Shown piece by piece: positions 12,957-23,919 of a stretch of DNA of 64,000 bases. Numbering within the stretch: the first letter of the stretch is position 1; every line of letters begins with the position of its first letter. This stretch comes from Malus domestica (lineage: Eukaryota; Streptophyta; Magnoliopsida; Rosales; Rosaceae): positions 36,405,501 to 36,469,500 of the forward strand of contig NC_091670.1 of assembly GCF_042453785.1 (NCBI RefSeq), given 5' to 3'. The notes under the pieces are model-generated. The model ran no database searches and was not told where the DNA came from. It was given only the letters and a program-made list of their open reading frames with translations. Both the position numbers and the translations under genes were made by a program.

Positions 12957-13188
12957 TGTTGGTAGATTGGGTCTGCTTATAATTTTCTGTTTTGGAGATC
13001 TTTTCTTAGCATTATCTAGATGGTGAAACTAATAGAAGATATTAGTTATTATACGATTCTAATTTCAACCTATAATCTCCTTTTTTGATGTAATTGTAGT
13101 GGCATGTTATTTTGGTATGACATTGATCTGGGTGATTATTACTTTGCAGCTACATATTGTTTTGGGACTGTCCACATACAACATCCTC

Positions 13189-14274
13189 ATGATTTCTTCC
13201 GTGCGCGATCATTCTGGTAAATTTTTTTTTCCCAAAATTCCCTAATACCATATATTCATAATTTCATATTATCATATGATACCTTTAAGTGATTTAGTCC
13301 ATTCAACAGTTCAACTTGCTGTAAATGGACAAGGACTTGTGTTTCTGGCATTTAATTGAGCTGGATTAGTTAATGTAGAAAGAAATTGAATCGCTTCTTG
13401 TTTGGTTCTTCTGCTTCTTTGATCTAAATAATGGTGTAAATTTTGTATTAAACTTGTTCAAGTAAGGATCCATTCCCATTCTTTTTGTGGATTATTCTAG
13501 AACCCAATAACTTTTGGTGAGATTAACACCTGCTTACCTTTTTCATGCCTAATACTGAGTTCATTTCTAAAGCTGAGGTTGAAATCTTGGTTTGGTTTTA
13601 GCAGATCTGTTTCTGTTCCAATCCTCGACTTCCTTGGTTGTTCCTGACTTCGGTTTATGGTTTACATAATTTATCATCCACTAATAGCCCATTTACCCCT
13701 TTAATTTTAGGTGGGCCCTAAGGAAGACTCTACCTTGTGTTGTTTTAGTCGCCCTTAAGGCCGTCTGGTTATGCTGTTTTATCACGTTTCGGTTAAATGC
13801 TTCATATATTGCTCTTATTCTCTATATGTTGAGGTGGTGATGTAGGTCTTTCCTCATATTTCTGATTTTATAGCATTGAAGCTCAGGCTTCAAAGCTTTC
13901 AATTCCTTGTTATTAGTTTTGGTTTTTATTTCCTTGTGTGATGCTTGATATCATGGTTTCTGTTTCGTCCTTTCCTCACTTGTGTGGTACAACCATTTCT
14001 CAAATGCAATCTTATATACTTTACGGTATTGGTTTTGCAGATAATAGTGATTCTGATGACCAGCAAAGTCATTCAGAGTCTCAAGTTCATTCATCCTTAC
14101 CTGCAATTGGAATGTCACATCCTGGAGTTCCAACTCCAAATATGCAGTATGCAGTACCTCCACAGGTTGGAACAGGACATGCAGTGGTAATCCATCTAAA
14201 TTTTTTTAATATTTTCGTGTTTTCATACAAGAGGAACTCCACTACTTGTTCTACTCTATTTTTGTGCCATCCAG

Positions 14275-14305
<31 letters not shown>

Positions 14306-15825
14306 ACATTGATGATCCTATATACCATGTTTGAACGTGAAGACTTGGAATGTGCTGAAGCATATATGCAGTGTTAATTCATCAAATAATATACAGTAGT
14401 TAGGCTTATTAATGATTTTTTAAGTTGTTACTTTATCAAATATGAGATGTTTGCTTATTTAACTCGGGTAACAGAGCAGTGAAGCAATGTGCAAGCACAT
14501 GGCCCCAAAGAGAATTTGTATATATTTGGAAAGAAAGTCTTGTTTGCACTTCTTCTCCTCCTCCTTTCCATCCCTTTAAAACGTTCTTATTCTAGAATGT
14601 TAAGTATCATCGGTAAGTTTTGCTACTCTAGCTAAGTTTCATGTAAATATTTGTTTGTAATATTGATGTAAATGCTTTAGGTTAGTCTTAAGATATCCGG
14701 CACATTTGCGCTAATAGTCATAGGAAATCATATACAAACTCTTATATATAGTTGGTACTTGGCATAGATTTTGAAATAAACAATATCCTGTGAGCTATCT
14801 TTTGTATGTCTCCTCTTGGCCTAAAGGTTCATCTGATTCTTTTTGCTACCTACTCCATTGTAAGAGTTCTTAGCCCTAGACATTAATGCGTAGTTTTTCC
14901 CTTCTCCATTACCTCTTTAGGTGAGCCCTTCCTATACTACCCTTGTGTACTTTCACTATCTGTTTGAAACTGTTGACCTTGTTTGAACAAATTGGTTGCT
15001 GTAAGTGCTTCTATAACTGAATAAACAGCATATCAATGTTCTGGTTCTGGCCGATTAGATTTACAACTTAGAGAGCTGGAAGAGGAAAAATTTATCATCT
15101 GTACCTAATTGAATTTCAAATCTTTTGATACATTATATTTCACTTGTCTAATTGAAGGCACCAGGAGGTTACCCCTATCCAGACCCTTACTACAGAAGCA
15201 TCTTTGCTCCCTATGAAACACAGCCGTATCCTCCACAGCCCTATGGGGCGCAACCAACGGTATATCTTCCCCTTTCTTATAGATATCCTTTCTTGATAAT
15301 AGTACTTGAATATGGCGAATTGAGACCGGATTTTGCTTATGGGCATAAAATTTTATGGCAATGACTGTTTTCATTTCAGGTTCATCTTCAGTTAATGGGA
15401 ATCCAGCAAGCAGGTGTTCCACTGCCATCAGATGCAGTTGAGGAACCTGTGTTTGTAAATGCAAAACAGTATCATGGTATCTTGCGACGTCGGCAGTCTC
15501 GTGCTAAAGCAGAATCTGAAAATAAAGCGCTTAAGAATCGAAAGGTAATATTGTGGATTGCAAATCCTTGCATCTTGTGTTCAATGAAATGTTTTGGCAG
15601 GCTTCATTTATCCATTGACACTTCAAACAACTCTTGCAGCCATATTTGCATGAATCTCGACACCAGCATGCATTGAGAAGAGCTAGAGGATGCGGGGGTC
15701 GCTTTCTTAATGCGAAGAAAAATGGGAACCAACCGGATGAAATGACATCGGGTGACAAATCCCAGTCAAATATCAATTTGAACACTGATAAAAATGAGCT
15801 TGCTTCCTCAGATGGAACATCCTAA
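13189..15825 (+). CDS. NF-YA: NF-YA (CCAAT-binding factor subunit A)
   Basis: Five coding exons (13189-13216, 14041-14186, 15158-15259, 15380-15544, 15640-15825) join in frame to 208 residues starting MISSVRDHSDNSDSDDQQ. Residues 113-140 (EEPVFVNAKQYHGILRRRQ onward) form the helix that binds the NF-YB/NF-YC dimer. Residues 148-171 (PYLHESRHQHALRRARGCGG then RFLN) form the DNA-binding part that reads CCAAT. The tyrosine- and proline-rich stretch PGGYPYPDPYYRSIFAP before the core is shared with the NF-YA4/NF-YA7 subgroup. The protein acts in the nucleus as part of a trimer. The start follows a leader exon and intron. Orthology to NF-YA7 is supported by synteny. No good miR169 site was found in the 3' region. 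Confidence 0.96.
14279..14305. repeat. (TG)n microsatellite
   Basis: About 13 TG units in an NF-YA intron. Confidence 0.95.
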
Positions 15826-16310
15826 ACACTTCAGAAGCAATTGCAACACTCAAGGGGCCACATGCAGGAATGGAGGCCCCAATACCAGCTTCGTTAGTCT
15901 CGGTAGTGCTTCACTGTGGCTCGACACTTGAAGCTTCATTAGCAATAGCATGTGTATAGGTTCTTCAGTAGTAGGCTTGTAGGTGTCTTATTGAAGCGCA
16001 GTGATATAACCTTCTCGACAAGGGGTTTCTTTGCAACCCTTGCGCCTTCTTTCACAAGAGAGAGCAACGGTTGCCGGTTAAGCTTGCTGTGTGGTTTACG
16101 CTTGCACTTATACTTGTTTGTGAGGTTGGAAACTTGTCCAGGCAAAGTTTTAGAGTTGTGTTGTTCGGTTTGGTAATGCCTCTTAAGATTGGCAGAGATT
16201 AGGTTGGCTGCTGATTATGTTCTAGTATTAGTAATAGTAGTGATATAACTTCTATTCGTTTGTTATCAATTGGGACAATAAGTTTTGTGGTTAATAAAAT
16301 TGGCATCGAT
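15826..16310 (+). other. 3' UTR of NF-YA
   Basis: Non-coding stretch after the stop, with a likely polyadenylation signal AATAAAAT near 16293. Confidence 0.5.
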
Positions 16311-16476
16311 TGAAGAACCTCTGAGCCTGTGGCTTGTCATTTGTGCAACTTTTGTGTTGGTGAAGATGAAGGATTTTACTTGACGGGAAATGATTTATGC
16401 ACTCTCCTCTCCCGTTTCTGGCGATTGTAACTGACAGGAGAATCGAGCGATGTAATTAAGGGGAGGAGTTTAGAAA

Positions 16477-16751
16477 GGTACCTTTTGGTATGCAGACAGG
16501 ATGGAACGGGATGGGACGGAACAGATGATGCAAATATTGAAAAAGATAAGGAGAAATTTTGTCATAAAATGTTATAAATTTGTGTTCCACGGATGTGGAA
16601 CGGGTCATTCTAGGGGGAAGAGGTGGAACGAAAAATCAGCCAAATTTCGTCCCATGGGACTACCCGTTCCACAGTTTTTAGGCGCACCAAACGTGGGACA
16701 TAACAGCTCGTCCCGTTCCGTCCCGTCCCGTCCCACGTACCAAACGGTGCC
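16477..16751. mobile_element. MITE with ~40-bp inverted ends
   Basis: The left end GGTACCTTTTGGTATGCAG and the reverse complement of the right end GGCACCGTTTGGTACGTGG are related. Both continue into runs of GGGACGG/GGAACGG. About 275 bp and non-coding; the open frame across it is a by-product of the repeats. The type of end resembles non-autonomous hAT elements. No clear target duplication. Confidence 0.7.
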
Positions 16752-17028
16752 AAAGCGAACCGTTAGTGTTTTGTTTCTTGTTCAATGATGAATGAGAGAT
16801 TCGATTTTGAGATTTCTTCCAATTTAAAAAAAAAAATAGATAAGAACTAGCAGGTGTAGCAGATGAGTCAAATGGGCTATAAAACGTAGGCTTGATTTGC
16901 TACTCTTTCAAAGTACGTTTATTTGAGATCCATGAAAGGATTGAAAAGCTGGAAATTAGTCAATGTGTGAATCTTATGACTTCCAGCAATTTCTGGGTTT
17001 TTATTCATCTTTTGGTAAATAATAATAA

Positions 17029-18428
17029 GGGTAAATTACATAGTAGCCCCTCAAGTTTGAGATCTATTACAATCGCATATAACAACTTCAAAACATTTCA
17101 CTTTCATACCTCAACTACTATTTTATTTCAATATAGTACCTCCGTTACATTTTCCATCTATTAATCTGTTAAATGCTGATGCGGCTGCCACGTGGCAAAT
17201 AATATATATATTTTTTAAATCCGAATTTCTCAAAAAATAAATAAATTGAAAAAAAAAATTTGAAACCCATATCCCTTATCCCTCACCCACCCCCTAGAGA
17301 AGAAGAAGGGAAAAAAAAAGGGATACCTATATCCCTCACCCCCCCCCCCCCGGTGACTTCCCTAGAAACCTGCAACAAGAAGAAGAAGAAGAAGAGGGGA
17401 GAAAAAAAAAGAAAAAAAAAAGCCGAAGAAGAAGAAGAAGGGAAAAAAAAGGGGATACCCATATCCCTCACCCACCCCCCAGAGAAGAAGAAGGGAAAAA
17501 AAAAAAGGATACCTACCCCCCCCCCCCCCAGTGACCTCCCCAGAAACCTGCAACAAGAAGAAGAAGAAGAGGGGAGAAAAAAAAAGAAAAAAAAAAGCCG
17601 AAGAAGAAGAAGGGAAAAAAAAAGGGGATACCCATATCTCTCACCCCCCCCCCCCCAAACGACATCCCCTAAAACCTGCAACAAGAAGAAGAAGAGGGGA
17701 GAAAAAAAAAACCCCAGTCCAGTCCCACCCGAGCCACCCTTTTCTCCCATCCCCCATCACCCACCCCCCAAAAATTGCACTCGAGATTAGGTGGATCTAC
17801 CATAAAAGCAGTCCAAAAATCATCTCAAACTCAAAGTATTTTCAAAACTCACCCACATTTAAAATCACGAGATCTTGGCGCCAGGGGGGGTGGGTCGTCG
17901 GAAGGTGGCCGGGGGGAGGGGGGGTCATCAGAAGGTAGTCGGGGGGAGGAAGAGATCTGGCGGCGTGGTGGGGGGTGTGTGGTCACCGGAAGGTAAGGGA
18001 AGTGGGTCGTGGGTCGCGGTGGGGGGAAAGGTTATGGGCTTTTCTTCTTCTTCTTCTGGCGGCGCGGCACGGGGGGGGGGGGGTGTGGTCGCCGTAAGGT
18101 AGCCCGGGGGAGGAAGGAGGTGGGTTGCAGGTCGCGACGGGGCGGGGGGGAGGGAAGGGTTCTGGGCTTTTCTTCTTCTTCCTTCTTCTTCAATTTTTTT
18201 TTTTTGAGAAAATTCAGGTTTTTTTTTTAAAAAAAAAATTATTTTATTTGCCACGTGGCATGTATGTGGCAGCCACGTCAGCATTTAATGGATTAATGGA
18301 TGAAAAATGTAACGGAGGTACTATATTGAAATAAAATAGTAGTTGGGGTATGAAAGTGAAATGTTTTGAAGTTGTTGTATGCGATTGTAATAGACCTCAA
18401 ACCTGAGGGGCTACTATGTAATTTACCC
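17029..18428. mobile_element. Mutator-like non-autonomous element, 1400 bp
   Basis: Both ends begin GGGTAAATTACATAGTAGCC and stay nearly identical for about 175-190 bp as inverted repeats. Both are flanked by TAATAATAA (17020-17028 and 18429-18437), which fits the 9-bp duplication of Mutator-like elements, although the flank is low complexity. The interior has no transposase. It is filled with GAA- and C-rich tandem modules carrying a recurring AACCTGCAACAAGAAG (17367, 17544, 17673) and, on the right side, G-rich blocks with TTCTTC runs. Near-identity of the ends suggests a young insertion. Confidence 0.8.
17260..17710. repeat. Tandem GAA/C-rich modules inside the Mutator-like element
   Basis: Three diverged units share AACCTGCAACAAGAAG, a GAA run, AAAAAGCCGAAGAAG and a C-homopolymer. 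Unit spacing is 177 and 129 bp. Long open frames here arise from the purine bias and are not genes. Confidence 0.75.
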
Positions 18429-18439
18429 TAATAATAATA

Positions 18440-19515
18440 ATAATAGTAATAAAAATAAAAATTATACGAATTCAAAATACTTTTAAGATTTTGTAGACTT
18501 GTTAGCAACAATGGTCTTTGAGATTGACATAACTCTTCACTTTGGTCATGATAAAAAAAAATGTGAGAAGTTGTCTTGACTTGCCAATCCTAATTATTTT
18601 GATTCTTCTGTTAAAAGCTGGCAATATCACGTTAAGTGAAATAGTTGATTTGATAAAAATTTCCTTTAAAAGGAAGTTATGAGGTTGTTTACATGACAAT
18701 TTAATTGAGATATTGAAAGATTTTTCACGAAATAATTAAAATGGTTTACAGTGGACATAATCAAGGAAAAGTTCTATCGATTTCCATTGTCAAATACCCA
18801 AATAAGCAATTATGCTAACGCTTGGGGAAAATTAGAAGAAAAAAGAGAGAGGAGAAAATAAGAAGATATAAAAAAAGTTGGTTTAACTGTTGAGTATCAT
18901 GTCAAAGAATAAAGGGACATTCAAACAACATGATTAATTCCTGTGAATTATGTGTTGATGCATCAAATTGAGATTTTGGCTTCTCTTCTCTACATTCAAC
19001 GTATCACTATTTCCTCCTCCTTTTTTATTCTACTTTTATTTACATTATCTGATATTATTCCCAATTTTTTCTTCCATGAAATCATTTCGATTCTTGTCTA
19101 AAAGCCCTAACGTCGTCGGAATTTGTCTTTTTCTGGACTAAACTGCATGAATATTTTCAACTCTTGTATGAATTATAGGGTTGTTGGGAATGGACAACTA
19201 GCAAATGTGGAAATGGACTTGTAGTCGTATATGTATTGTTAGACCGTGTAATTAGTCGTGCATGAGTGCGTGAGTTAATTTGGATCATTTTTGTTTTGTG
19301 GATCTTACAAGTATGGTTAGAATTAGTATGCACATGCGTGTACAACTGATCTTATCATTTTTATACTCACATAATAATATATAGATTTATTTAGTATAAG
19401 AAAGTTATAAAATGCGCTAGTCAGGTGGCGAGCAGGAACTTAGAGCCTACGTGTCTATGTGGAACCTAGACAGGGGCCTATGAGGTTTTTTAAATTTAAT
19501 TAAAATTATTATATT
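18440..19515. other. Spacer with no gene seen
   Basis: AT-rich sequence with no recognisable exon, RNA gene or defined repeat. Confidence 0.5.
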
Positions 19516-19528
19516 ACATATACATAAA

Positions 19529-19948
19529 CAGACCTTTAAAGGAAGGGATCCCTTCTTTTTTTCTTTTTTTTTTCTTTTTTTTTTATAAATTGAGGATTAA
19601 TTGTGGGAGCTACTCTACATTAAACTTTAACGATCTGAATTGTCTATTTTGTAAGTCTCGATTTATATATCATCATTGCAAAAATTCAATTCAATTCGAA
19701 ACCATTTGCCTATTTAATTATGACAATGAAATTTCAATTTTCTTAAAGAACGAAGTGTTCGTCAATTCTTGAACTCAATTAGATCTATCAAATATTTTGT
19801 ATTTTGCTATTATTTTGCAATGATGATTTATGCGGTGCAACTTGAAAAATAGACTGTTTGGATTGTTAAAGTTCAATGTAGTGCAGACCCCACAACTAAT
19901 CTCTATTTTTACATTAAAAAAAATGATGATCCCTTCTTTTAAAGGCTT
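19529..19948. mobile_element. Foldback MITE, 420 bp
   Basis: The first and last ~160 bases are inverted copies: AGACCTTTAAAGGAAGGGAT at the left, and AAGCCTTTAAAAGAAGGGAT as the reverse complement of the right end. Matched inner blocks include CATCATTGCAAAA. The direct repeat CATATACATAAA flanks it (19517-19528 and 19949-19960). Non-coding. Confidence 0.7.
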
Positions 19949-20301
19949 CATATACATAAATGTCTACTTATATTTAACTGTATTATGATACAAATGTATA
20001 TATTATAAAGTATAAGAACATATTGAAATCATGGGGAATGATATATAATGAGTGTTCATCCAAGTATTCAACAAGTTTCTTACAATTTATTGATAAAATA
20101 AAATGTAAAATGGATATGTATTTTCTGTCTAAGTTAGAGTCGCAATCTAAAGGGGTGTCTAGACAGGTCTGGGTGAGCTAAGCAGGCGCCTACGCAAATC
20201 TAGAGGCTTTTTCTTAATTTTCAAATGTCTATAAATTAATTAGGACGATGGTCAGTCTAGACGCTAAGCGGAGATTTTTAAAACAACGATGAATATAAAA
20301 T

Positions 20302-20454
20302 AAGGAAAACTAATGAAAATGACTTGAAATTTTTGAGTTTTAAAGAAAAAGACAAAATAAAGGTAAAGTGAATAGTATCATGATGACTTTTTAGTGTAAA
20401 AATGTGATTTTTCGTTAAAGTGAGAAGTATCGGGAACTTTTCGTTAAAGTTCCC
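20302..20454 (-). mobile_element. Short MITE family, copy C
   Basis: Same orientation as copies A and F. Begins AAGGAAAACTAATGAAAAT and ends GAACTTTTCGTTAAAGTTCC. Confidence 0.7.
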
Positions 20455-20810
20455 TATAAAATAATCTAAGATGTTAATTCTATTCAAACAAACAGCTTAT
20501 AACTTTGTTATCATACATAAACCACACCAGAACAATCCATGAATCATTTCCTTGGGAAACGCATGACAAGTTTCGTTGTAATGTTTGGTAGAAAGTAAAA
20601 TCATGGGTGCCAAAATAAAGGACATCAAGCAGCTTAATTGTCCATTGAAAAGGTTATTAATTAAAGTCTCTTAATATTTACTAATTATGGCTTAATTGGT
20701 TACCATACATCACTTCAATTCAGTGCAGCTAATACGTCCAATCTAGCTATGCTTTGCAATTGCCAATATGTATGGTTGGATCCTTGGACAGGTTAACCAT
20801 TTGGATTCCA

Positions 20811-20942
20811 GATCCTCTTTGTGAGGATCCAGTTAAAATTGAATACAAACAGCATCTGATGAAAACTGATCGTACAATGTACGATAAATGAACATGATTT
20901 ACGAATCATCGGAATCCTCACAAAAAGAATCCTATTGGATCA
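20811..20942. mobile_element. Small MITE with GATCCTC ends
   Basis: Left GATCCTCTTTGTGAGGATCC and the reverse complement of the right end (GATTCTTTTTGTGAGGATTC) are inverted relatives around about 90 bp of AT-rich sequence. Non-coding. Confidence 0.5.
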
Positions 20943-20944
20943 AT

Positions 20945-22094
20945 TTGTGCCTTCTAATTAGCCACACATCAATTTGTTTTTATAAATAATAATATTGTAC
21001 CCTCTAAGTAAGATTGTACATTTTTTTTCTTTGGCCCTCGTAAGTTTCCACGCATCATGATAAGAAATGAAAAATGCTTTCTACATATATGTTTATTGCG
21101 ACGGCAAATCAACCTCCCGTGAAGGATAATTAAGTTTGCATGTAGTTTGTAATTCAATTGGTTACGTATTTTATCGGCACGTGAGGTCATGGTTACGTCC
21201 TCTCAATATAGCAGCATGTAATCAAAATAAGCACTAATTAAACTTGAGAAAAGGTTTATATGTATATGAATGCGAATATGTAACACTACTTTTTTTATGT
21301 AATTTTACTTTTTGCACACATTTTTGTAGAATCTACTCCGTAATTTATTTTAATAATCCGAACTGTTTATCTTTTAGAACATCATTCATAAATCATCTTG
21401 CAAATGAGACATCCAAAACCATTCAGACATTCATTTATAGTAAAGAAAATGGACGAAAACGGTTCTACAATGAAATCCTAGACCCTTAATCCACCGTTCA
21501 TAGAATTTCAGACTAGGTGAATTTTGGTATACTTAATCTTTGAGGGAAAACTTAAAAGATATATGATTCAAATTGATGAAATACATTACAAAGTGAGCCT
21601 TGCAAAAACCTGTATTAAAAATTGTATAAAAAAGTGGTGCCATAGAATCATAGATCATATATATACACATACACCACCCAAAGCTAATCAACCAAAAGAA
21701 GCTTCTGAAAATATCCAAAACCCACATATGTAGTGCCATGATTTAAAGAGTGCATGGTGATCATTTTTGTCATGTTGGTATACAGCTGATGATCACAAAT
21801 GCCACTAATATAGTTTCTCTCACTCTCTCTGTGTCTCATCTCATGAAACCCTTTTAATTTGTTATCTCTCCTTCTCTAAGGTTTTGACAAAAACATATTC
21901 ACATACTTTAATCCCACTCCTAATCATTTCAAGTATATATAAATATATACACACACACGATATTGTGCCATAATTAGTAGCAAATTAAACATAATAAACT
22001 TTTCCCCCATCACATGAGCATATCCTATCAAGTTGGGTTCCTCCTCTCTATCGATCCATGTCAACCTTTACACCTCTTTAACTCCATGCATATG

Positions 22095-22147
<53 letters not shown>

Positions 22148-22605
22148 TAAAATTGAAGCAAAGGGGTCGATTTTGTTTGAGAGTCTATCACACTCTTTTG
22201 GTGCATGACAAAAAATGGGGTCATCCTCTCCACTCCACCACCAAAGGAGAAAAAGGAGAAAACAAATGAAACTTTTGGGTCCCTTTGGATACAGATGGGG
22301 CTTATGGATAGGGACCTCCACGTACCTTTAATGTTGAATTTGCAAAATCACGCAACATGTCTCGGTGGGGTTTCTGTGTGTTCCAAACCCTAAAACCTTA
22401 TTCATTATATATTGTAGGCTCCTCTTCCTTCTCTTCCGTCTCTTCCCAAAAGAAAAAAAAAGAAAAAAAAAAAGAAGGGAAAGCTAGTTAAAAGAAAAAA
22501 AAAAAGGGAGAAGCAAAGGGCTTCATCATGATCATAATATATATAGGTAACCAAGGAGACAAGAGGACACCAACTGAGTCTGTGTAGCTAGTCATTAACT
22601 CTTTT
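20945..22605. other. Spacer with a long (AG)n run
   Basis: AT-rich, with no recognisable exon. It includes the microsatellite at 22099-22145 and T/A-rich tracts around 22450-22510. A promoter-like TATATAAATATATA is present near 21935, but no gene can be tied to it. Confidence 0.5.
22099..22145. repeat. (AG)n microsatellite
   Basis: About 23 uninterrupted AG units. Confidence 0.97.
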
Positions 22606-22608
22606 TTT

Positions 22609-22690
22609 TTCGGTAACAAAAAGTTTAGGGGGAGGGAAGGTGACTGACAGAGGATGTCTATTAACCATTTTTTTGGTTTTTACAGATCAC
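22609..22690. repeat. Unclassified dispersed repeat, shared with 58196-58312
   Basis: Shares AAAAGTTTAGGGG at one end and TTTTTGGTTTTTACAGATC at the other with a longer copy in a SAPS intron. Probably a decayed transposon fragment; class unknown. Confidence 0.5.
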
Positions 22691-23249
22691 TCATTAAGAG
22701 AGATTGCTGGTAATTGGACTAGCCTATGCATTGATTTAGTGAAAATAACGATCCTTACCAACTCAATCAATCCTTGTTAGTATTAACTTCTCTTTCAACC
22801 TCATCATAAACCCATTAAACCTATCCATATGATACATGTATGTATAGGTTTATATCAGAGACAGAGAGAGAAACTTAATTTGAAGGGGTATTTTGTGTTT
22901 GCAAGCTTTGGATGCTTTCAATATATGGACCCCTTATGTAAAATGTCAACCTTGTGAAATATGAAAGTCAATTACTTTTCTTATCCATCATCTCTCTCTT
23001 TTTTTCTCTCTCTCACTCTATTGGATTCTTGTGAGTGAAGAGATAGATGTGGGAGACACTCTCAATTGTCGCCAAAAGGGTGTGCCATGGTTGGTGCTGG
23101 TCGACCTCTTAACCACAAAAGTGAAACTTAGGGTTTAGCTTCTTGCCTTTTTAAATTTAAATTGTTTCAAATAGGTCATAGTTGGTAGAATGTTAGCATT
23201 CTACTTAAATTTAATGTTGGTCGACCTTAATCACAAAAGTGTGTTTTAG

Positions 23250-23480
23250 CACTAGCAGAAAAATCTCATCTATTACAGTCGATATCCGTGGTAGATTGCA
23301 ATCCACCACGGACATTGTGCCCGTTAGTAATATGGATGTGATAGAAAGTCATAGATTCTATCACGGGTCATGCCCGTTGTCAATTGTAATATAACAACGG
23401 ATTGTGCCCGTTGTAGATTAACATCTAACACCACGTGCACTATAACCCTTGTGGATTACAAATTGATCACGGCTAATGCC
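23250..23480 (+). mobile_element. CACTA-type transposon end with subterminal palindromes
   Basis: Begins CACTAGCAGAAAAATC, a typical En/Spm terminus, preceded by TAG. It is followed by about five short palindromes (for example CGTGGTAG to CACCACGG, and GTGATAG to CTATCACGG) separated by copies of GTGCCCGTT or ATGCCCGTT. No matching inverted end was found before 25 kb, so the other end is lost, diverged or distant. Confidence 0.6.
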
Positions 23481-23524
23481 CGTTATAAAAAAAATTCCAA
23501 AAATAATAAAATATTGTTTAATAA

Positions 23525-23908
23525 ATGTATTATATAATATTTATAAACAAAATTACACATTTACTACAATATAACAATAAAAAAAATCATAGATTCAAAT
23601 TGGCCTGCATTGATAATGGCTTTGACAATGTGATAATTGAATCTGATGCTTTGGTTATCATCCAAATGCTAAACAAGGAATCTACACATGACTACAGTAT
23701 TGAATGCATCCTTGGTGACATCGAGCTTCTAGTACAGAGGTTAACATATGTGACGTTTTCGTTTGTGCCTAGGGAGAGCAACCGTGCGGATCACTCGGTG
23801 GCGAAGTTTGCTTTTCAGAAAGGTGGTGATTTTGTATGGGATTGTATTGGGCCAGAGTTTTTGTTTAATGTTCTAGCCCACGATGTAAACATTCCTATTC
23901 GTCTCTAA
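23525..23908 (+). pseudogene. RNase H-like (RVT_3-type) domain fragment
   Basis: An open frame carries a segment typical of plant reverse-transcriptase-like RNase H domains: VIIESDALVIIQMLNKES, then ILGDIELL, then VTFSFVPRESNRADHSVAKF. Recognisable similarity begins near LACIDNGFDNV, around 23600; the bases before it are AT-rich and look non-coding, perhaps an intron end. The upstream half of the domain and any reverse transcriptase are missing, so this is a retroelement or domesticated-gene fragment. It lies just inside the CACTA-type end and may have been captured by it. Confidence 0.6.
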
Positions 23909-23919
23909 TTTATCCTATC

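Larger units (their letters stand above)
11700..13149 (+). promoter_or_regulatory. Promoter, leader exon and leader intron of the NF-YA gene
   Basis: A probable leader exon ends at 11892 (GAGTAAG/GTAAATTT). The leader intron runs to the acceptor ACTTTGCAG at 13149, about 1.26 kb. It contains a SINE and a separate SINE 3' end. The exact transcription start was not determined; a GC-richer stretch at 11520-11680 lies just upstream. Confidence 0.5.

Noticed and set aside
16186..16215. Possible miR169 site in the NF-YA 3' region (GGCA...TTGGCTG)
   Set aside because: Only the two ends match; the middle has too many mismatches, and the NF-YA4/7 subgroup is not among the well-known miR169 targets.
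16501..16788. 95-residue open frame
   Set aside because: It lies entirely across the MITE with GGGACGG repeats and has no protein similarity that I recognise.
17260..18284. Several long open frames on both strands (up to 176 residues)
   Set aside because: They come from GAA, C and G homopolymer runs inside the Mutator-like element and have proline/lysine or phenylalanine-rich nonsense translations in every frame.
22260..22325. Small hairpin GGGTCCCT...AGGGACCT
   Set aside because: The stem is only about 8 pairs, too short for a plant microRNA precursor.
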